64,000 nucleotides of DNA from Vittaforma corneae ATCC 50505 (Eukaryota > Microsporidia > Nosematidae). The notes beneath the pieces are model-generated. The model did no database searches. It was not told where the DNA came from and saw nothing but the letters and a program-made list of their open reading frames with translations. How positions within the stretch are numbered: the first letter of the stretch is position 1; each line of letters opens with the position of its first letter. Position numbers and translations under genes: made by a program. Positions 59,447 to 64,000 of the stretch are shown here, one piece after another. The stretch covers positions 193,069 to 257,068 of the forward strand of contig NW_006889834.1 in the NCBI RefSeq assembly GCF_000231115.1. Reading direction: 5' to 3'.

Positions 59447-60535
59447 TCAATTTATTGATTTTTTAATATCCCTTAAAACCTTCTCACCAGTTTTTATCAG
59501 GTGTCGCAGGTCTTCTCCCTTTCCGCCCATTCTCATTCTCACAACGCCGTCAATCCTATCAATAATACACTTTAACTTTCCCTCCACTATAAAGTTTCTC
59601 AAGTCCTCTTCGACATGCTCACTCTCAACATCGAAGTACTGTGCCATTTTGTCAAGATGCAGAGACTGATAGCACAGCAGAAGCTGGCAATATCCCTTTA
59701 CCTTCATCTCTTTGCAGAAATATTCTTTGAATGGTCTTAAAAAACAGTCATTTTCGCAGTATTCAATAAATTTAAGAAGTTTTCTGAATAGCAGCGAGTA
59801 CTCACAGTTGAATAAGCACTCAGGCAATTCTAGAAACTCCTTGCATTTTCTCACCTCTGGGTTGTCTATCACGTCCCTTTTCAACTTATTTCTCTCAAAT
59901 GAAATCAAAGAAGAGAAAGCAAGATAAAGGATTAATTTTTCAAACGAAAGAAGCTCGTATGCACCAAAGGAGGCCAGAGAGCTACAGAAGCATTCAGCAG
60001 CCCTGTCAAACTCGGCTCTTAAAAGATGGAATAGCCCGAAGTACACTTTGAATCTATTTTTGCATTCCCAGTCACTGGAGCTTTCAAAAGCATAGTTTGC
60101 ATCCTCAATATATCTTTCGAGAGAACGAGTGTCCTCCAAAATAATGGCCATTCTTATTTTACACATCAAGATGTTCATTTTAAGTGATGCTGAATTGTCC
60201 TGCTCAAGCAATTCCTTTGCAAGCACCTCGAAGCTTTTAACATCAAAAATTTGCGCATAAAATTCGCATACTTTCTTATCCATTTCAATAATGTACGGCT
60301 CGTTCTCTGCATTTTCACTTTTTTCCTGCTCAAACTCTTTAATTTTCTTTGAAATTTCCGAATTCATATAGTCCAAGTCTTGTTTGCTGTATTCCAGAAT
60401 GCCTTTCTCCATGTATCTTTTATAGAGATTGATGTTAAGCCTCTGTACAAGAAACTGCCGGATTGTTTCCGATGATCTGCCAGAGTCTACAAGATGGACT
60501 ATTTCTAATGTTGGTTCTCGAAAGGATGACTCCAT
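59447..60535 (-). CDS. RPN7: 26S proteasome lid subunit Rpn7 (PSMD6)
   Basis: PCI subunit of the 19S lid. The start at 60535 follows TTTGCACCCACAA, giving 362 residues. The helical repeat has SSDWECKNRFKVYFGLFHLLRAEFDRAAECFCSSLASFGAYELLSFE broken into two family blocks (WD/E-x-x-NR-x-KVY-x-GL and SYEL). The PCI winged helix is seen as YCQLLLCYQSLHLDKMAQYFDV and LRNFIVEGKLKCIIDRIDGVV. Only slightly shorter than yeast Rpn7. RPT5 and PRE3 are the other proteasome genes here. Confidence 0.93.
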   Translation of the reverse strand: MESSFREPTLEIVHLVDSGRSSETIRQFLVQRLNINLYKRYMEKGILEYSKQDLDYMNSEISKKIKEFEQEKSENAENEPYIIEMDKKVCEFYAQIFDVKSFEVLAKELLEQDNSASLKMNILMCKIRMAIILEDTRSLERYIEDANYAFESSSDWECKNRFKVYFGLFHLLRAEFDRAAECFCSSLASFGAYELLSFEKLILYLAFSSLISFERNKLKRDVIDNPEVRKCKEFLELPECLFNCEYSLLFRKLLKFIEYCENDCFLRPFKEYFCKEMKVKGYCQLLLCYQSLHLDKMAQYFDVESEHVEEDLRNFIVEGKLKCIIDRIDGVVRMRMGGKGEDLRHLIKTGEKVLRDIKKSIN

Positions 60536-60850
60536 TTGTGGGTGCAAATCCCAAACTTTAAAGGCCCTAGGTTCATTATTTCAATCAGCTGCGATATTGA
60601 AAACACATGCTTCTAGCACATTTCTGTATTTTAGCATAGCTGTTTGTTGCCAAATTCACACTTGACTTTTGATTATAGTACAGCCATCATATTTGTATTT
60701 TGCCACAAAGTACCTGGTGCTTAACTAGCATAAATCATGCCGTAGATCAGCCAGAAATAGCATCGCCGTTTGATTATGAGCATCTCCTTGATAGCACGCG
60801 TGTTTTTTAACTTTCCTTCCACATAAAATTTTTATGTTCTTGTACCATTC

Positions 60851-61846
60851 ATGAAAATAGTTAAGTTAGATGAAATAGATAAAGTTGACATTCAGTCATA
60901 CTTCGAGGATGTCGTTGTAATTCCAACCGAAACAGTGTACGGTCTGGCTGCTAGAATAGATAACGAAAAGGCTCTTAACAATATATTCAAAATCAAAGGA
61001 AGACCATCTGACAATCCACTGATTGTTCATATTTCAGATCGGGATATGCTAGATAATTTGGTAGATGGAGATGTTCCTGCGGAGTATTCAATCCTCATGG
61101 ATAGATTCTGGCCAGGCCCACTCACTCTTCTTTTCAAGTGCAAAGATTCAGTTTCAAGAACACTCACAGGAAAGGATATAAGCACAATTGCAGTGCGAAT
61201 GCCAAAAGGTGAAAAGATCAGAGATTTAATCAAGAGAATAGGAGTTCCGCTTGCAGCACCGTCTGCAAACACAAGTGGAAAGCCATCACCCACAAGAGTA
61301 GCGCATGTGATGGATGATTTAGGTGAAAGGGTTTCATTGTACATCGATGGTGGGCCGTGTGAAATTGGTATAGAATCAACTGTTTTTGGCATTATTGATA
61401 ACAGCTATATGATTTTAAGACCGGGTGGTGTAACAAAAGAAAGTATTGAGAAGGCAATTAATAAGAAGGTATTGGTCAAAAACAAAGTGGAAAATAGTGA
61501 CATATTGATATGTCCTGGCCAGAAATACAAACACTATTCTCCCGAACATCCTGTCTATTTATTTACTGGTTCGACTTGGCGCCAAAATATATCAAAGTAT
61601 AGTCAAGTATTTGAGAATATGAAAATTGGAATACTCAAGAGAAGGGGATTGGAATATCCAATCGAGTTTTACAAAGAATACGATCTAGGCGAATGCCTAC
61701 AAGATTGCACACGAAACATCTTTGCAGGTCTTAGAGTTTTAGATAGATCCTGCGACGTAATATTTGTTGTAGGATTTGAACTTGAGAAGGAGGGACTGGC
61801 CATTATGGATAGACTGGAAAAGGCGGCGAGCCACATTATCGACTAA
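60851..61846 (+). CDS. SUA5: Threonylcarbamoyl-AMP synthase Sua5
   Basis: Makes threonylcarbamoyl-AMP from Thr, bicarbonate and ATP for the t6A37 modification of ANN-decoding tRNAs. 331 residues, the two-domain form. The YrdC domain (1-200) shows IPTETVYGLAAR, IFKIKGRPSDNPLIVHI, FWPGPLTLLF, AVRMP, PLAAPSANTSGKPSPT and the end RPGGVT. A linker with CPGQKYKHYSPEHPV leads to the smaller Sua5 C-terminal domain (about 235-331). The ATG has only TGTACCATTC upstream, a weak version of the start signal. Confidence 0.95.
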   Translation: MKIVKLDEIDKVDIQSYFEDVVVIPTETVYGLAARIDNEKALNNIFKIKGRPSDNPLIVHISDRDMLDNLVDGDVPAEYSILMDRFWPGPLTLLFKCKDSVSRTLTGKDISTIAVRMPKGEKIRDLIKRIGVPLAAPSANTSGKPSPTRVAHVMDDLGERVSLYIDGGPCEIGIESTVFGIIDNSYMILRPGGVTKESIEKAINKKVLVKNKVENSDILICPGQKYKHYSPEHPVYLFTGSTWRQNISKYSQVFENMKIGILKRRGLEYPIEFYKEYDLGECLQDCTRNIFAGLRVLDRSCDVIFVVGFELEKEGLAIMDRLEKAASHIID

Positions 61847-61890
61847 GCATTGCATTCTAACAATAAGCTGATTTTAGAAATGCATGGTAG

Positions 61891-62574
61891 NNNNNNNNNN
61901 NNNNNNNNNNNNNNNNNNNNNNNNNNNNNNNNNNNNNNNNNNNNNNNNNNNNNNNNNNNNNNNNNNNNNNNNNNNNNNNNNNNNNNNNNNNNNNNNNNNN
62001 NNNNNNNNNNNNNNNNNNNNNNNNNNNNNNNNNNNNNNNNNNNNNNNNNNNNNNNNNNNNNNNNNNNNNNNNNNNNNNNNNNNNNNNNNNNNNNNNNNNN
62101 NNNNNNNNNNNNNNNNNNNNNNNNNNNNNNNNNNNNNNNNNNNNNNNNNNNNNNNNNNNNNNNNNNNNNNNNNNNNNNNNNNNNNNNNNNNNNNNNNNNN
62201 NNNNNNNNNNNNNNNNNNNNNNNNNNNNNNNNNNNNNNNNNNNNNNNNNNNNNNNNNNNNNNNNNNNNNNNNNNNNNNNNNNNNNNNNNNNNNNNNNNNN
62301 NNNNNNNNNNNNNNNNNNNNNNNNNNNNNNNNNNNNNNNNNNNNNNNNNNNNNNNNNNNNNNNNNNNNNNNNNNNNNNNNNNNNNNNNNNNNNNNNNNNN
62401 NNNNNNNNNNNNNNNNNNNNNNNNNNNNNNNNNNNNNNNNNNNNNNNNNNNNNNNNNNNNNNNNNNNNNNNNNNNNNNNNNNNNNNNNNNNNNNNNNNNN
62501 NNNNNNNNNNNNNNNNNNNNNNNNNNNNNNNNNNNNNNNNNNNNNNNNNNNNNNNNNNNNNNNNNNNNNNNNNN
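61891..62574. other. Assembly gap (684 N)
   Basis: A run of undetermined bases. Open frames through it are artefacts of N translation. The flanks allow a gene inside: an ATG lies at 61880 just before the gap, and after it a frame reads WVKVERDVFN to TAA at 62606. Whether these belong together is unknown. Confidence 0.95.
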
Positions 62575-62608
62575 CTGGGTAAAGGTTGAGAGGGATGTAT
62601 TTAATTAA
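62575..62608 (+). CDS. Possible 3' end of a gene hidden in the gap
   Basis: Ten codons (WVKVERDVFN) ending in TAA directly after the N run. The spacer to RPC19's end is 114 bp, normal here, so a plus-strand gene convergent with RPC19 is plausible. Too short to identify. Confidence 0.25.
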
Positions 62609-62722
62609 AAGGATGACTATTTCAGCATTTTATATTGCCATTCCAATTTATATTCATGGATAATATAACGTCTCGCTTGGTATTTAAAATATAAGCTGCC
62701 ATTTTTACCAATATTGACATCT

Positions 62723-63034
62723 TTATATGCTACCTTCGACTTCTTTTATGGACTCAAGCAGCTTGGCTGCTATGACTTCGATACATTCTAGTCCTTCATA
62801 GACCTTCTTTAGTACATTCTTTGGAGATTGTGCGTTCCTGTCTTCAAGTTGGACATTAAGATGCGAGATTCTTTCTGATGGGTGAGGAATGGTGTATCCG
62901 CAAAACTCAACGGCATCTCCAACCCAGTTATTAGATATCACCCAACGAAGTGGATTTAGCATTGTGTGGTCCTCGTCGTAAATCTGGATAGAAAGCTCGT
63001 CAATTACTGCAATTTTTTTGCTTGCATCTTCCAT
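62723..63034 (-). CDS. RPC19: RNA polymerase I/III shared subunit AC19 (Rpc19)
   Basis: Rpb11-like assembly subunit of RNA polymerases I and III. The start at 63034 follows ACACCCCCACCAA, giving 103 residues. The diagnostic block is DEDHTMLNPLRWVI followed by VEFCGYTIPHPSERISHLNVQL; the CGY-x-IPHPSE element separates AC19 from Rpb11. The C-terminal helix (LKKVYEGLECIEVIAAKLLESI) is the dimerisation helix. Confidence 0.93.
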   Translation of the reverse strand: MEDASKKIAVIDELSIQIYDEDHTMLNPLRWVISNNWVGDAVEFCGYTIPHPSERISHLNVQLEDRNAQSPKNVLKKVYEGLECIEVIAAKLLESIKEVEGSI

Positions 63035-63176
63035 TTGGTGGGGGTGTACAGTGAAATTTTTTGCGTTCAAATACCACAGACCAATATGTGCTGGCCATGC
63101 ATATTGGCTGTAGTAGTTTGGCTCAAAAGCTAGTTGGCCGAGAAAGCATGGGATAACTTTTAATTCTCAGACACCC

Positions 63177-63563
63177 ATGAAAATTTTATTTGTTTTGCTT
63201 GCTTTTATACTCTGTGATAATATTGAAATATCAACAAATGATTTCAAAGAACTACATGTACAAGGCACGGTATTGAGATCCAGTGAAATTTCATGGGGAA
63301 ATAGTGTGAAGCTGTCACATCTTGGCAATTCAATCTACCAGCTAGAAGAAATGTCACCAAAAATATTCAAGGTAGTTGATAAGACTGAATACTTCAAAGA
63401 TACCAAGCCTGCTGAAATACGAATTGATGTTGAGAAGAAAATATGCGGTCTTCCTGGTTTTGTTTGGAGCTTTATACTTTTCAATGTTACATTCAATCTT
63501 TCTCTAGGGTATTTAATTTCAAAGACAATACGGAGCCTATGCCAAAAATACCTCGACAATTAA
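63177..63563 (+). CDS. Small type I membrane protein with signal peptide
   Basis: 128 residues; CAGACACCC abuts the ATG. An N-terminal signal peptide (MKILFVLLAFILC), a small beta-rich domain (LHVQGTVLRSSEISWGNSVKL, PKIFKVVD) and one C-terminal membrane helix (FVWSFILFNVTFNLSLGYLI). Signal peptide, one beta domain and a single anchor is the plan of EMC7, a subunit of the ER membrane protein complex, but sequence support is weak. Divergent from RPC19. Confidence 0.75.
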   Translation: MKILFVLLAFILCDNIEISTNDFKELHVQGTVLRSSEISWGNSVKLSHLGNSIYQLEEMSPKIFKVVDKTEYFKDTKPAEIRIDVEKKICGLPGFVWSFILFNVTFNLSLGYLISKTIRSLCQKYLDN

Positions 63564-63587
63564 TAAAAGCATTGCAATTTAGCATAT

Positions 63588-63794
63588 CTAAATATTATAT
63601 ACAGCATATCGGCGATTTGCATTTTTAATACGGGGTACAAACTGAAGATTCCATAAAATACTTAATAGCGAGGCAAGTGTCCAAAGAAAGCTGCATTTAA
63701 TTATAAAGAGCATGGATCCTATTCCACCTAGCCTTTCTATTGAAGGATCTACTGCTCTGCTTTTGTTTTGCAGACCGACACTGTAGGCCATCAT
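63588..63794 (-). CDS. Possible small membrane protein
   Basis: A 68-codon frame whose ATG follows the TAA of the next gene upstream immediately and in the same frame. It has a polar start (residues 1-25, SIERLGGIG) and a hydrophobic helix (MLFIIKCSFLWTLASLLSILW). No start signal precedes it. Either a real small gene, a readthrough extension of the upstream frame, or chance. Confidence 0.3.
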   Translation of the reverse strand: MMAYSVGLQNKSRAVDPSIERLGGIGSMLFIIKCSFLWTLASLLSILWNLQFVPRIKNANRRYAVYNI

Positions 63795-63965
63795 TTAAAG
63801 ACTGTATTTTTTATTTTCAATGGCTCTTCTAAACCTTAAAACCTCATTAACTATTTCATCGACTTCTTCTTTTATCTTTTGGTTGTCTCCCTTTTTGATG
63901 TTCTGCTCCAAGTTCTTCAATAAGCATCCGTATTTTTCTTTCACACTCTCCAATTCATCCGCCAT
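63795..63965 (-). CDS. Small coiled-coil protein
   Basis: 56 codons from the ATG at 63965, which has AACCCCAAAGTT upstream, a strong start signal. The whole product is a charged amphipathic helix (ELESVKEKYGCLLKNLEQNI, KEEVDEIVNEVLRFRRAIENKK), like small kinetochore, prefoldin or SNARE-associated coiled coils. Not identifiable. The same frame is open again right after its TAA (63588-63794). Confidence 0.55.
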   Translation of the reverse strand: MADELESVKEKYGCLLKNLEQNIKKGDNQKIKEEVDEIVNEVLRFRRAIENKKYSL

Positions 63966-64000
63966 AACTTTGGGGTTAAGAAGCAATAGTCAAGACAAGG

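Noticed and set aside
61850..62608. Open frames of 232-252 codons through the N run
   Set aside because: They consist of undetermined codons and carry no information.

Overview
The window is a stretch of a compact, AT-rich eukaryotic nuclear genome that reads as microsporidian. The evidence is the mix of genes: about 50 densely packed, intron-less core eukaryotic genes on both strands. Most are shorter than their yeast or human relatives. Retained functions include the mitosome-type [2Fe-2S] ferredoxin and an ATM1-like ABC half-transporter. Spacers are usually 100-300 bp. By eye the GC content is in the mid to high thirties. I cannot fix the genus; a Vittaforma/Enterocytozoon-like microsporidian would fit the GC and the CCC start signal, but that is a guess. 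I saw no rRNA, tRNA, CRISPR array, transposon or virus-like gene.

Layout. 1-6.1 kb: a LisH-like helical protein, 20S proteasome beta1 (frame broken), an unknown acidic protein, GCN5 acetyltransferase, 26S ATPase Rpt5. 6.3-11.1 kb: four membrane proteins (MFSD1-like carrier, TIP/ITFG1-like protein, a PPSY-repeat membrane protein and a small relative). 11.3-20.8 kb: an exocyst-like protein, SKI2 (frame broken), a fungal-type MscS channel, an INTS11-type nuclease, RRP4, ERCC1/RAD10. 20.9-31.9 kb: a probable hidden small gene, ISWI, a ubiquitin-like E1, a cyclin, RRP41, MED14, RER1, OGG1, LUC7, RPB4. 32.2-43.5 kb: two unknown proteins with frame breaks, XPF/RAD1, CFD1-type P-loop ATPase, RAB5, a membrane protein, a degenerate cation-exchanger-like protein, ferredoxin. 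43.7-53.7 kb: SRP19, uL4, TFC4, CAF1/POP2, eS4 (frame broken), a kinesin, KNL1/Spc105. 53.8-64 kb: ABC half-transporter, an LRR protein (frame broken), DGAT1-like acyltransferase, RPN7, SUA5, a 684-base run of N, RPC19 and small membrane or coiled-coil proteins.

How the genes work together. Protein turnover is represented by beta1, Rpt5 and Rpn7. RNA decay and processing by RRP4, RRP41, SKI2, CAF1, INTS11-like and LUC7. Transcription and chromatin by GCN5, ISWI, MED14, RPB4, RPC19 and TFC4. DNA repair by the XPF-ERCC1 pair and OGG1. Fe-S biogenesis by ferredoxin, CFD1 and perhaps the ABC transporter. Chromosome segregation by KNL1 and a kinesin. There are no operons; neighbours are functionally mixed.

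Two window-wide signals matter most. First, most genes have a CCC or CCCC just upstream of the true ATG, and this decides many starts. Second, at least six genes are interrupted by a frame break, and every break needs a shift in the same direction (+1, one surplus base). Five of the six overlap zones contain a 4-base or longer A or T run. Consensus errors are the likeliest cause, but the uniform direction and the run-free case in the proteasome gene deserve checking.
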